From a bacterium (GTDB lineage Bacteria > Patescibacteriota > Minisyncoccia > Moranbacterales > UBA2206), in the NCBI GenBank assembly GCA_021779205.1, contig JAJYBE010000018.1, forward strand, positions 1 through 17,857: a DNA stretch of 17,857 bases. The letters run 5' to 3'. Below the pieces are notes generated by a model. It was not told the origin of the DNA. It saw nothing but the letters and a program-made list of their open reading frames with translations, and did not search any database. The position numbers and the translations under genes were made by a program. The number at the start of each line of letters is the position of its first letter. The stretch's first letter is position 1. Positions 1 to 7,198 of this stretch are shown piece after piece.

Positions 1-2
1 AT

Positions 3-566
3 GCCGGACCGGGATTTGGTGGCAGTTGTTTTCCGAAAGATGTTAAGGCGCTTATTAAAATAGCTAAAGATTATGGCTATGATGCAGAAATGTTTAGACA
101 GACTTTGGCTACTAATGAAAGGCAAAAGCATGTTCTTAGCAATATGGTTGTCGATAAATTTGGTGAAGATTTGAATGGTAAAGTTTTTTCTGTTTGGGGA
201 CTGGCCTTCAAAGCGGGAACCGATGATATGCGTGAATCATCAGCACTGACAATTATCAATGATTTAATTCTTCGTGGAGCAAAAATCCAAGCGCATGATC
301 CCGAGGCAATGAAGATGGCAAAAAAAACGGAGTATTTTGGGGATAATGAAAATATTACTTATTTTGAAGATAAATATGAGGCAATTAATCAAACGGACGC
401 TTTATTGATTATCACGGAATGGAAAGAATTTCGTAGTGTTGATTTTGATGAAATAAAAAAACGTTTAAAACGAGCTATAATTTTTGATGGTCGCTTGCTT
501 TATGATCCGAAAAAAATGAAAGAACTTAATTTTGATTATCAAAGTATCGGGCGAGCCACTTTGTAG
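3..566 (+). CDS. ugd: UDP-glucose 6-dehydrogenase, C-terminal part (5' end outside window)
   Basis: The gene is cut by the left edge. The frame is open from base 3 and ends with TAG at 564-566. The first visible residues read GPGFGGSCFPKD, the catalytic-cysteine motif of the UDP-glucose/UDP-ManNAc dehydrogenase family, with the nucleophilic Cys encoded at 27-29. Further on, GLAFKAGTDDMRESSA is the hallmark of the C-terminal UDP-binding domain. The family oxidises UDP-glucose twice with NAD+ to UDP-glucuronate, a cytoplasmic precursor for surface polysaccharides. About 187 residues are visible of a usual 400-450, so the NAD-binding Rossmann half lies upstream. A glycosyltransferase follows 15 bases downstream, which fits a polysaccharide operon. 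The ATG at 90 is internal and not the real start. The family is certain. The exact sugar (UDP-Glc versus UDP-ManNAc or GlcNAc) cannot be settled from this half. Confidence 0.93.
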   Translation, partial: AGPGFGGSCFPKDVKALIKIAKDYGYDAEMFRQTLATNERQKHVLSNMVVDKFGEDLNGKVFSVWGLAFKAGTDDMRESSALTIINDLILRGAKIQAHDPEAMKMAKKTEYFGDNENITYFEDKYEAINQTDALLIITEWKEFRSVDFDEIKKRLKRAIIFDGRLLYDPKKMKELNFDYQSIGRATL

Positions 567-581
567 TATTGATTTAAAGTT

Positions 582-1745
582 ATGAAAATATTGTTTTTAA
601 ATTATGAGTATCCACCGCTTGGCGGAGGAGCAGCTAATGCGACAAAGTGTATTTTACAGGAATTTTCCAATATGTCTGATTTGGAAGTTGATTTAGTCAC
701 ATCTTCCGTGGATGAAAAATATCATTTGGAAAAAATCGGACAGAATATTCGTTTGCATAAATTGCCAATTGGAAAAAATGAAGCCAATTTGCATTTTCAA
801 TCGCAAAAAAATCTACTAGCCTATTCTTGGCGAGCATATATTTTTTCCAGAAAATTAGTTAAATTTGCCCAAAAAAATAAACAGCCATATGATTTGTCTC
901 ATTCTTTTTTTACTGTTCCTTGCGGTTTTTTGTCGATGCTTCTCAAATGTGAATTTGGATTGCCGTATATAGTTTCTTTGCGCGGATCGGATGTGCCTTA
1001 TTATAGTGATCGCTTTGTTTTCCTGTATAAATTTATTGCGCCACTTATAAAATTTATTTGGAAAAAATCCAAACAAGTTATTTCCAACAGCGAAGGACTG
1101 AGAAAATTGGCACATAAGTCAGCTCCAAGGCAAGCTATCGAAATTATTTACAATGGTATTGATACAAATCAATTTAAGCCAAAAGAAGGAAAAAAGCAGT
1201 TACAAAATAAATTTATTATTACTCCGGGAGCATCAAGGCTGACAGATCGAAAAGGCATTAATTATTTAATTGAAGCTATTTCTATACTTGCGCCAAAATA
1301 TCCGCAAATACTTTTGAAAATTATGGGAGATGGAAATGCGCGTCAAAAACTGGAGGAAATGGTAATAAAATTGCAACTGGAAAAAAATGTGGAATTTGTC
1401 GGGATTATTCCGCATGAAAAAGTTTTACCATATTACCAAGAAGCGACTTTGTTTGTTTTTCCTTCGCTTAACGAGGGAATGAGTAATGCAATGCTTGAAG
1501 CATTGGCAACGGGCTTGCCCTTGGTTTCGACGAATACCGGCGGGGCGAGCGAGCTGATTTTTGAAAATAAAAACGGTTTTATAATTAAATTCAAAAATAG
1601 CGCCGATATTGCGGAAAAATTGGACAAATTAATCAACAATCCGAAATTAGTTGAAGATATGGGTGTGGAAAGTCGTAAAATTGCTGAAAAAATGAGTTGG
1701 AAAAATGTAGCAAAGCAATATCGCGAAGCTTATTTTGATGTCTAA
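582..1745 (+). CDS. GT4-family (GT-B fold) glycosyltransferase
   Basis: This 387-residue protein has the usual length for a GT4 retaining glycosyltransferase. The N-terminus (MKILFLNYEYPPLGGGAA) is the first strand and glycine-rich loop of a GT-B acceptor domain. The middle has ISNSEGLRKLA and IYNGIDTNQF, typical of the linker to the donor domain. The donor domain carries GASRLTDRKGINYLIEAI and then NEGMSNAMLEALATGLP, with the EX7E motif as Glu298 and Glu306, followed by STNTGGASELI. It probably transfers a sugar from a nucleotide-sugar to a lipid-linked or polysaccharide acceptor at the cytoplasmic membrane face. No membrane segment is obvious. It lies 15 bases after the UDP-sugar dehydrogenase gene and is likely co-transcribed with it. 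Donor and acceptor cannot be read from sequence. Confidence 0.92.
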   Translation: MKILFLNYEYPPLGGGAANATKCILQEFSNMSDLEVDLVTSSVDEKYHLEKIGQNIRLHKLPIGKNEANLHFQSQKNLLAYSWRAYIFSRKLVKFAQKNKQPYDLSHSFFTVPCGFLSMLLKCEFGLPYIVSLRGSDVPYYSDRFVFLYKFIAPLIKFIWKKSKQVISNSEGLRKLAHKSAPRQAIEIIYNGIDTNQFKPKEGKKQLQNKFIITPGASRLTDRKGINYLIEAISILAPKYPQILLKIMGDGNARQKLEEMVIKLQLEKNVEFVGIIPHEKVLPYYQEATLFVFPSLNEGMSNAMLEALATGLPLVSTNTGGASELIFENKNGFIIKFKNSADIAEKLDKLINNPKLVEDMGVESRKIAEKMSWKNVAKQYREAYFDV

Positions 1746-1790
1746 TTTTTTTAGTCATTTTGATGAAATTATTTTTGACTTGAATAAAAT

Positions 1791-1819
1791 TTGTATTAAA
1801 CTTTTTTTTATTTTATAAT
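1791..1819 (+). promoter_or_regulatory. Predicted sigma70-type promoter for the FtsA-like gene
   Basis: TTGTAT at 1791-1796 and a perfect TATAAT at 1814-1819 are separated by exactly 17 bases in the gap between the glycosyltransferase and the FtsA-like gene. Transcription would start near 1826, about 24 bases before the ATG at 1850. The gap is very AT-rich, so a chance match is possible. The perfect -10 box and spacing make this the best candidate there. Confidence 0.5.
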
Positions 1820-1849
1820 TAAAGAGTAAAATAAAATAAAAATTTTGAG

Positions 1850-3118
1850 ATGGGAATTTTTTCTAAAATATTAGGCAGGGACAAATCGGCATCGCAATAT
1901 TATTTGTCACTGGACATCGGCACGGAAGTCGTTAAGGCATTGGTTTTTAAAGTTGATGCGTCAAATGGAACGGGGATTGTCAGGGGAGTGGGAAGATCGA
2001 GACAAGGAATTAAAGATATGCATAGCGGTGCTGTTTCCGATATCTCGGGTGTTATTGAAAATTGCGCGCGAGCGATTGAAGCAGCCAAGGCAATGGCGGG
2101 AATTAAAAAAGTGGAAAAAGCGATTATTGGGATTGCCGGAGAATTAGTCAAGGGCACAACAACAACCGTTCATTATGAGAGAATAAAGCCGGAAGTGCGG
2201 ATTGACTTTCCTGAATTAAAAAATATTATTCAAAAAGTTCAATGGAAGGCTTTTGATCGCATTCGCCAACAATTAGCATGGGAAACCGGACATAGCGAGA
2301 TTGAAGTGAAATTGATTAATGCGGCAATTGTTGATGTTAGAATCGATGGTTATAAAATTACCAATCCGCTGGGTTTTCAAGGCAAGGATGTGTCTATTGC
2401 TGTTTTTAATGCTTATGCGCCAATGGTGCATCTGGGAGCATTGCAAACAATTGCCAACGAATTAAAATTGGAGTTGCTATGTATTGCCGCTGAACCGTAT
2501 GCTGTAGCAAAATCTATGGGAATAGATGATGTTGTTGATTTCGGTGCAATTTTTATTGATATAGGTGGAGGAACAACCGATATTGCTCTTGTGCGCAATG
2601 GTGGCCTGGAGGGTACGAAAATGTTCGCCTTGGGTGGCCGGGCATTTACAAAAAGATTGGCAATGGAACTGAATATCGGATTTGAAGAAGCTGAAAATTT
2701 TAAAATTAAATATGCAGAAGGAAAGTTGGGCAGGGATATTACGGAAAAATTGGAGAAGAAATTTTTTGATGATTGTAATGTTTGGCTTAGCGGAGTGGAA
2801 TTATCCTTGTCTGAATTTTCTGATAATGACCTTTTGCCTCATCGTATTTTTCTTTGTGGTGGCGGATCGGGATTGCCGGGGATTAAAAAAGCACTTCTTT
2901 CCAGACAATGGACAAAAAATCTTCCATTTACAAAAGATGTCGAAGTGAGTTTTTTGCAACCAAAGGATGTGGTTAATATTTTTGATGAAACGCGAGAGTT
3001 AAGAGATCCTCAAGATATTACACCGATGGGTCTGGCTAATTTGGTATTGGAGGCGGTCGGAGAAGAGAAGGTTTTGGCGGGAATTTTGCGTAGGGCGGTA
3101 AAAATGATTCAAAAATAA
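1850..3118 (+). CDS. FtsA/PilM-type actin-like ATPase
   Basis: This 422-residue protein of the actin/Hsp70 superfamily matches FtsA in length (about 420). The phosphate-1 loop is YYLSLDIGTEVVKALVF, with Asp22, Gly24 and Thr25. The phosphate-2 loop is FIDIGGGTTDIALV, starting at residue 235. The adenosine motif IFLCGGGSGLPG lies near residue 335. The insertion around residues 90-180 matches the SHS2/1C region of FtsA rather than the MreB fold. The C-terminus ends in a basic helix (GILRRAVKMIQK) that could act as a membrane-targeting amphipathic helix, as in FtsA; this is an inference. FtsA tethers FtsZ to the membrane, whereas PilM is the cytoplasmic ATPase-like part of the type IV pilus alignment complex. 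No ftsZ, ftsQ or pilNO lies beside it, so I cannot choose between the roles. The next gene, 19 bases on, encodes a bitopic membrane protein that may be its partner. Confidence 0.82.
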   Translation: MGIFSKILGRDKSASQYYLSLDIGTEVVKALVFKVDASNGTGIVRGVGRSRQGIKDMHSGAVSDISGVIENCARAIEAAKAMAGIKKVEKAIIGIAGELVKGTTTTVHYERIKPEVRIDFPELKNIIQKVQWKAFDRIRQQLAWETGHSEIEVKLINAAIVDVRIDGYKITNPLGFQGKDVSIAVFNAYAPMVHLGALQTIANELKLELLCIAAEPYAVAKSMGIDDVVDFGAIFIDIGGGTTDIALVRNGGLEGTKMFALGGRAFTKRLAMELNIGFEEAENFKIKYAEGKLGRDITEKLEKKFFDDCNVWLSGVELSLSEFSDNDLLPHRIFLCGGGSGLPGIKKALLSRQWTKNLPFTKDVEVSFLQPKDVVNIFDETRELRDPQDITPMGLANLVLEAVGEEKVLAGILRRAVKMIQK

Positions 3119-3137
3119 TTTTTTTTATAACATATTT

Positions 3138-5132
3138 ATGCATCAGACATTATATGTGGACATTGATGAGGAGATAACTTCTATCGTGGAAAAATTAAGA
3201 AGCGTTGAAACCGATGAGGCTGTTATCGTTGCCCCAAAAAATGCATCATTGATTCAAAGTATTGTCAATTTGAAGCTTTTGCGTAAAGAAGCTGATGGCT
3301 TGAAGTTAAAAATAGCCATTGTTACTCAGGATAAATTGGGAAAGAGACTTATTGAAAAAGCGGGAATATTATTTCAAGATAAATTGGATGATTATGATAT
3401 GAATGAGGAGGGCGCTGAATTGGATGAGTCAAAAGAAAAAAATGAAGACAGAAAAAAAGTGGAATTGAAAAGACAACAGTTGCAAGGAAATAGTCATAAT
3501 AATCGTCGATTAGATGAAATAGGATCGGCGGAATATTTTAGCTATGCCGAAAAAGAGAATGTACGTATGCATCCGAATAAGTTTGAAAAAGTAGAAAAAG
3601 ATAATGATAAGTCAAAAATGTTGCCGGCAGCATATCCAAAAAGTGGCGCGGATTATTTATTGGAAGATAAATCTTATCAAGAAAGCTATTTGCCTAAAAA
3701 AAATATATCCAAAATGGATGTTTCCGCTCCGGTCAAGCCGGAAAATCAAAAAAGAAATGATGTTTATAATTTCGTGCCAAAAAGAAAGAAAAGGAATAAT
3801 GATGAGTTGGTGAAATACGATTTTTCTGCACAGAAAAAGGTGGATAAAAAAGAAGAGCAACTCGAGAATTTTTTTTATTCCAATAATTTTTCCGATAGAA
3901 ATGAAGATGAGGATAGACCGGAAGACAAAAAGAAAAAAACAGAAAAAGAGCCCAAAAAAAAGAGAGGACTGAAATTTTTAAGAGTTATTTTTTTTGTTTT
4001 GCTGATTGGAGGATTTGGCTATGGCGCATATGCTTTTTTGCCGGAAGCGACGATTACCATTTCTGCCAAAAAAGACATCAAATCGACAAATGGAAATATT
4101 TCCGTAGATGTTTCTCAAAATAGTATTGATCAAGATAAGATGACAATTCCCGGAAGAATATTGGATTTTGATGAAAATATTTCGGAAACTTTCAATGCTA
4201 CCGGACTTAAAAATGTTTCTAATCAAAAAGCTAAAGGAAAAATAACAATTTATAATGAATATAGTTCATCGTCGCAAGTGCTTGTTGCCACAACGAGATT
4301 TTTGAGCGATAATCAAAAATTATTTCGACTCGTTTCCAATGTGGTTGTTCCGGGAATGACTAAAGTTGGCGCGGATACCAAGCCGGGGATAATTGAAGCG
4401 GAGGTTATTGCTGATGAAGCGGGAGATTCCTACAATATCGGACCAAGTAATTTTTCTATCCCGGGATTTAAGGATAGTAATAGTGAAAAATATTCAAAGA
4501 TCTATGCCAAATCTGCCGTGGCAATGTTGGGGGGTGGAAACGGATCTAATAATTCTAAAATAATATCCGACAAGGATCTTAGTGCTGCCAAAGATAAAAT
4601 TTCTTTAGATGCCAGCGCTTCCATTAAAAAGAAAATAAAAGATTCTGCTCAAGAAGGAACAGTGATTTTGGATGATGCGATTTCTCTTGGGGATATAGCC
4701 TATGTTCCATCTGCATCTTCGGGAACGGTTACTAATGATTTTGAAATAAAAGCGCAGGCCAAAGCCAGAGCTATTGTTTTTTCGGAAGCCGATATAAAAA
4801 GTCTGGCTAGTTTTATTATCAATAAATCTAATAATGGAACTATAAATAAAAATACTGATGCGATAATTTTGGATTACGGAAAGGTTAATGCTGATTTTAA
4901 GGCAAATACGCTCAGTATGAATGTTAATATTTCTTCTAATCAAACAAGCTTAGACGCGGAAACGCTTAAAAAAGGATTATTGGGTAAAAACAATAATGAG
5001 ATTACGGAGTATTTAAAGAATTATCCTAATATAGAAAAAGCCGAAGTTGAATATTGGCCGCCTATTATAGTTAACAAGATTCCGGTTTATGAAAAAAGAG
5101 TAAAAGTAATTTTAAATTATATGAATAACTAA
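3138..5132 (+). CDS. Single-pass membrane protein with baseplate-J-like extracytoplasmic domain
   Basis: This 664-residue protein has no firm functional assignment. Residues 1-85 look like a small alpha/beta domain (VIVAPKNASLIQSIVNLKLL, then LKIAIVTQDKLGKRL). Residues 85-275 are a highly charged Lys/Glu/Asp/Asn-rich linker that is probably disordered. A single hydrophobic segment lies at about 281-303, preceded by KKKRGLK, so the N-terminus should be cytoplasmic and residues 304-664 extracytoplasmic. The outer part contains KAKGKITIYNEYSSSSQVLV and, further on, AGDSYNIGPSNFSIPGF, a pattern I recall from CPR proteins labelled baseplate J/gp47-like. That label rests on memory and not on a search. 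A Gly/Ser/Asn-rich stretch near 465-475 separates two extracellular parts. It follows the FtsA-like gene by 19 bases and is probably in its operon. It may be an envelope-spanning partner of that ATPase. It is unlikely to be a phage protein, since no phage genes surround it. Confidence 0.6.
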   Translation: MHQTLYVDIDEEITSIVEKLRSVETDEAVIVAPKNASLIQSIVNLKLLRKEADGLKLKIAIVTQDKLGKRLIEKAGILFQDKLDDYDMNEEGAELDESKEKNEDRKKVELKRQQLQGNSHNNRRLDEIGSAEYFSYAEKENVRMHPNKFEKVEKDNDKSKMLPAAYPKSGADYLLEDKSYQESYLPKKNISKMDVSAPVKPENQKRNDVYNFVPKRKKRNNDELVKYDFSAQKKVDKKEEQLENFFYSNNFSDRNEDEDRPEDKKKKTEKEPKKKRGLKFLRVIFFVLLIGGFGYGAYAFLPEATITISAKKDIKSTNGNISVDVSQNSIDQDKMTIPGRILDFDENISETFNATGLKNVSNQKAKGKITIYNEYSSSSQVLVATTRFLSDNQKLFRLVSNVVVPGMTKVGADTKPGIIEAEVIADEAGDSYNIGPSNFSIPGFKDSNSEKYSKIYAKSAVAMLGGGNGSNNSKIISDKDLSAAKDKISLDASASIKKKIKDSAQEGTVILDDAISLGDIAYVPSASSGTVTNDFEIKAQAKARAIVFSEADIKSLASFIINKSNNGTINKNTDAIILDYGKVNADFKANTLSMNVNISSNQTSLDAETLKKGLLGKNNNEITEYLKNYPNIEKAEVEYWPPIIVNKIPVYEKRVKVILNYMNN

Positions 5133-5163
5133 AGTTGCTTGTGCTAAAATTTTTAGCTAACTA

Positions 5164-5192
5164 TTGCATTATTTTTAAAATAAGCGTATATT
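5164..5192 (+). promoter_or_regulatory. Predicted sigma70-type promoter for the response regulator
   Basis: TTGCAT (5164-5169) and TATATT (5187-5192) are spaced by exactly 17 bases, giving a start near 5199 and a leader of about 35 bases before the ATG at 5234. The same 100-bp gap also holds a small inverted repeat, GCTAAAA/TTTTAGC, at 5143-5157, just after the stop of the preceding gene. Without a T-run it is weak as a terminator. Confidence 0.5.
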
Positions 5193-5233
5193 TATATCAA
5201 TAAGAGAGAACTGTATTAAATTGCAAAAATTTT

Positions 5234-5605
5234 ATGTCTAAGATTCTTTTGATAGAAGACGAAGATATTTTTGTGGATATGTTTGGTGACAGTCTTAAGA
5301 AGGCAGGTTTTGAAGTTTCTGCTGCAAAAAACGGAGCATGGGGAGTTAAAGAAGCGTTGAATAATAATTTCGATTTGGTTATTGTTGATATGGTTATGCC
5401 GGCAATGAGCGGAGAAGAAGTTGTTGAAAAGCTAAAAGCTGATGATAAAACAAAAAATATTCCAATTATAGTTATCTCTGCATCTGTCAGTCTTGCGACA
5501 CAACGAAGAGTGGAAGGGGCGGGCGTTGCCGCTTTTTTTGTAAAAACGCAAATTATACCATCCGATTTAACTAGGAAAGTGAAAGAATTATTACGTATTG
5601 ATTAG
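5234..5605 (+). CDS. Stand-alone response-regulator receiver domain (CheY-like)
   Basis: This 123-residue protein is a single REC domain with no output domain. The acidic pocket is Glu8-Asp9 (LLIEDED). The phospho-acceptor is Asp52 in DLVIVDMVMPAMSG. The switch residue is Ser82 (PIIVISAS), and the conserved lysine is Lys104 (FFVKT), although the usual Lys-Pro is Lys-Thr here. It should be phosphorylated by a histidine kinase and act by protein-protein contact. No kinase gene is in the window, so the partner is elsewhere on the chromosome. It has its own predicted promoter. A 195-bp gap with two hairpins follows it. Confidence 0.93.
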   Translation: MSKILLIEDEDIFVDMFGDSLKKAGFEVSAAKNGAWGVKEALNNNFDLVIVDMVMPAMSGEEVVEKLKADDKTKNIPIIVISASVSLATQRRVEGAGVAAFFVKTQIIPSDLTRKVKELLRID

Positions 5606-5683
5606 GGAAATGTTATTTAAGGCTTTTGAAGTTCTTGCGGGTTCATAAAATATGCTATATTTGGTATATAAGTTTACATCAGC

Positions 5684-5729
5684 TGAATAATACTAAAATT
5701 TCGAATCTGCAAATTTCAGTAATTATTCA
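5684..5729. repeat. Imperfect inverted repeat (about 18-bp arms)
   Basis: The left arm TGAATAATACTAAAATTT (5684-5701) and the right arm AAATTTCAGTAATTATTCA (5711-5729) pair over almost their full length, with one bulged base and one mismatch, around a 9-base loop. The element lies between the response regulator and the HD-domain gene. It has no T-run on either side. It could be an RNA hairpin, an operator, or a small miniature element. Confidence 0.6.
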
Positions 5730-5741
5730 ACAACAAGTTCG

Positions 5742-5760
5742 CATATAAACGAGTTATATG
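5742..5760. repeat. Perfect 7-bp inverted repeat CATATAA-ACGAG-TTATATG
   Basis: CATATAA (5742-5748) and TTATATG (5754-5760) are exact reverse complements around a 5-base loop. The repeat lies 12 bases after the longer repeat at 5684-5729 and 40 bases before the ATG of the HD-domain gene. Its size and position suit a dimeric regulator operator or an mRNA leader hairpin. The sequence does not show which. Confidence 0.5.
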
Positions 5761-5800
5761 AAATTTATTTTATTTTGCCTAGCTAATTCTAAAAAAACAT

Positions 5801-6475
5801 ATGGAAGAAAAAATTTTTCAAAAAATTCAAGGAGAGGTTGAACGCGAACTTTTATGCTCAGCACATGACATGGATCATATTTTGCGTGTATATAATTTAG
5901 CCCTGCATTTAGCTGAAGGCGAGGATGTTGACCTAGATGTGTTGAGGGCGGCCGCACTTTTGCATGATATTGCACGTGTAAAAGAAGATAATGACCAAAG
6001 CGGTAAAACAGATCATGCTATATTAAGTGCGCAAATGTGCTTGCCTATTCTAAAGAAAGTTAATTTTTCCGCCAATAAAATCAAACAAGTACAGGAGTGT
6101 ATTGTTTCGCACAGATATAGGACTGGTAACGAGCCAAAGACTATTGAGGCTAAAATATTATTTGATGCTGATAAGCTCGATACTGTTGGCGCAATTGGCG
6201 TGGCTCGTAGTTATATATGGGTTGGAAGAAATAATGCCAAGATATATGCCAATGTGAACTTAGATGAATATATCAAGGACAATCTCGGTGGAAAAATTAA
6301 CGGACGCATTCAAGATAAAACCAAACATAGCCCGCAGATTGAGTATCAGACAAAGGTGAAGTTTTTGATGGAAAAATTGAATACTGCAAAAGCTAAAGAG
6401 ATATGTTTGGAGCGACTTGAATTTTTTGAAAAATTTTTGGAACGACTGGAGAAAGAAGTTAAAGGCGTGATGTAA
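5801..6475 (+). CDS. HD-domain phosphohydrolase (YedJ-like family)
   Basis: This 224-residue protein carries the metal-binding HD signature. The first histidine is His26 in AHDMDHILRV, His55-Asp56 lie in AALLHDIARV, and the closing aspartate is Asp124 in FDADKLDTVGAIGVAR. His72 and His104 are further candidate metal ligands. The DADKLD-GAIG-AR pattern recalls the uncharacterised E. coli YedJ group of soluble HD hydrolases. Such proteins hydrolyse phosphate esters or nucleotides, and the substrate here is unknown. It lacks the synthetase half of RelA/SpoT and the HD-GYP signature, so neither a (p)ppGpp nor a c-di-GMP role is supported. The C-terminus (about 185-224) is charged and helical. The ATG at 5801 lies after the inverted repeats, with no clear ribosome binding site. 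Confidence 0.85.
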   Translation: MEEKIFQKIQGEVERELLCSAHDMDHILRVYNLALHLAEGEDVDLDVLRAAALLHDIARVKEDNDQSGKTDHAILSAQMCLPILKKVNFSANKIKQVQECIVSHRYRTGNEPKTIEAKILFDADKLDTVGAIGVARSYIWVGRNNAKIYANVNLDEYIKDNLGGKINGRIQDKTKHSPQIEYQTKVKFLMEKLNTAKAKEICLERLEFFEKFLERLEKEVKGVM

Positions 6476-6680
6476 ACCGGAAAAATAAAATAAATATCCG
6501 ATAACACGGCATATCCGGTTCAAAAATTGCGCTGACGAAATGGCAGGTTTAGTGGTATAATTAAGTAAGGCGATATTAACAAAATAATAAATTAATCTGT
6601 GACGTAACTTTGCATGTGAGCAAACGTTATGTGAAATAATTTATTTACTTTTAATATTTTTTCTCAATCCGCTTTTTTAT
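6476..6680 (+). other. Gene-free spacer with candidate promoter and hairpin
   Basis: No intact gene is visible here. A TATAAT box at 6556-6561 has a weak -35 (CTGACG, 6532-6537) at 18 bases. A hairpin follows at 6602-6632: ACGTAAC pairs with GTTATGT (one G-U) and TTGC pairs with GCAA, around the loop ATGTGA. Spaced AACCGG (6475-6480) and CCGGTT (6516-6521) form another loose inverted pair. This may be the old control region of the broken gene that follows. The frame of that gene is open from 6603, but the residues upstream of about 6681 do not look like the family. Confidence 0.35.
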
Positions 6681-6917
6681 AATAAAGAACAAAAAGAATA
6701 TGAAATTTTGACCGCTGAAACTTCTAAAGCTACTTTCGGTTTAACACCGAGCGAATATAAAAAAATTAAAGGATTGAAACGACAAAATTTACGCGACCAT
6801 ATGAATGACTTGGAATTGATTTTTAATATGCTTGGCGAGCGAGTGACAACAGAAATTTCTCAACAAGAAAAACCGGATACATTTGTAAAAAATAAAAAGG
6901 TGGAAGAAATTGGATAG
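6681..6917 (+). pseudogene. C-terminal remnant of a Bro-N/DinD-like protein
   Basis: The frame reads NKEQKEYEILTAETSKATFG, then LTPSEYKKIKGLKRQNLRDH and MNDLELIFNMLGERVTTEIS, ending at TAG (6915-6917). I recognise this as the conserved C-terminal region of the Bro-N/DinD-like (phage antirepressor-related) proteins common in CPR and other bacteria. Normally a Bro-N domain and about 150 more residues precede it. Here they are missing. The recognisable match begins at about 6681, upstream of any plausible start. The only start-like codon is a TTG at 6708 inside the conserved block, and the ATG at 6700 is out of frame and stops after three codons. The usual Gly/Ala/Arg-rich tail after the ENK-like motif is also lost at the TAG. 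It is therefore a doubly truncated relic rather than a small gene. A recently exchanged or decayed accessory locus is the simplest reading. Confidence 0.72.
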
Positions 6918-6920
6918 AAA

Positions 6921-7079
6921 TTGAAAAAGAAAAAAGGAAAATTGCTAAAAGGCGAGGAGCTACATCATGTTATACCTGTTGCAGAAGGCGGAAAAACAAC
7001 GAAGAAGAATACTAGAATTATAAGTGTCGCCAAGCATAAGCAAATTCATAAAAACCGAGCAAAAATTGGAAAAATATAA
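6921..7079 (+). pseudogene. Short frame with an HNH nuclease motif (possible relic)
   Basis: Directly after the TAG of the Bro-N relic, and in the same frame, the sequence stays open to TAA at 7077-7079. It contains LHHVIPVAEGG, then KKNTRII, then AKHKQIHKN. Counting from the second His of HH, Asn follows after 14 residues and His 9 later, which is the classic HNH spacing, with an additional His four further on. The zinc-binding CxxC pairs often found in HNH proteins are absent. A TTG at 6921 could start a 52-residue peptide, but I see no Shine-Dalgarno sequence for it. It may be the tail of a longer nuclease or of a Bro-N/HNH fusion interrupted by the stop, or a second gene fragment left by the same rearrangement. 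Nuclease activity of a 52-residue piece is doubtful. Confidence 0.5.
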
Positions 7080-7198
7080 TAAGGAGTTTTTGATTTTAGG
7101 CATTCATCTCTAACCCTTCTTGGAAAAAGAAAAACGAAAAAATAAAATTAAAAAATTCTTTTTTAGAGCAATCCCGATTGCTATTGGGATATGGAAAT
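7080..7198. other. Intergenic stretch with compound inverted repeat
   Basis: No gene is visible. An AAGGAG at 7080-7085 resembles a ribosome binding site but is followed only by a 7-codon TTG frame. At 7167-7190 two overlapping hairpins can form in competition: AGCAAT-CCCG-ATTGCT (7167-7182) and ATCCC (7171-7175) with GGGAT (7186-7190). The element could be a dispersed intergenic repeat or the terminator-like end of the upstream relic. Confidence 0.4.

Noticed and set aside
3138..5132. Phage tail baseplate gene from a prophage
   Set aside because: The protein has a membrane anchor and a cytoplasmic domain and no neighbouring phage genes; only its outer domain resembles the baseplate J family.
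6708..6917. A 69-residue gene starting at TTG 6708
   Set aside because: Family-like sequence continues upstream of the TTG in the same frame (NKEQKEYEILTAE), so the TTG is inside the old coding region and the piece is a relic.
7080..7113. AAGGAG followed by a TTG frame
   Set aside because: It encodes only about seven residues before TAA.
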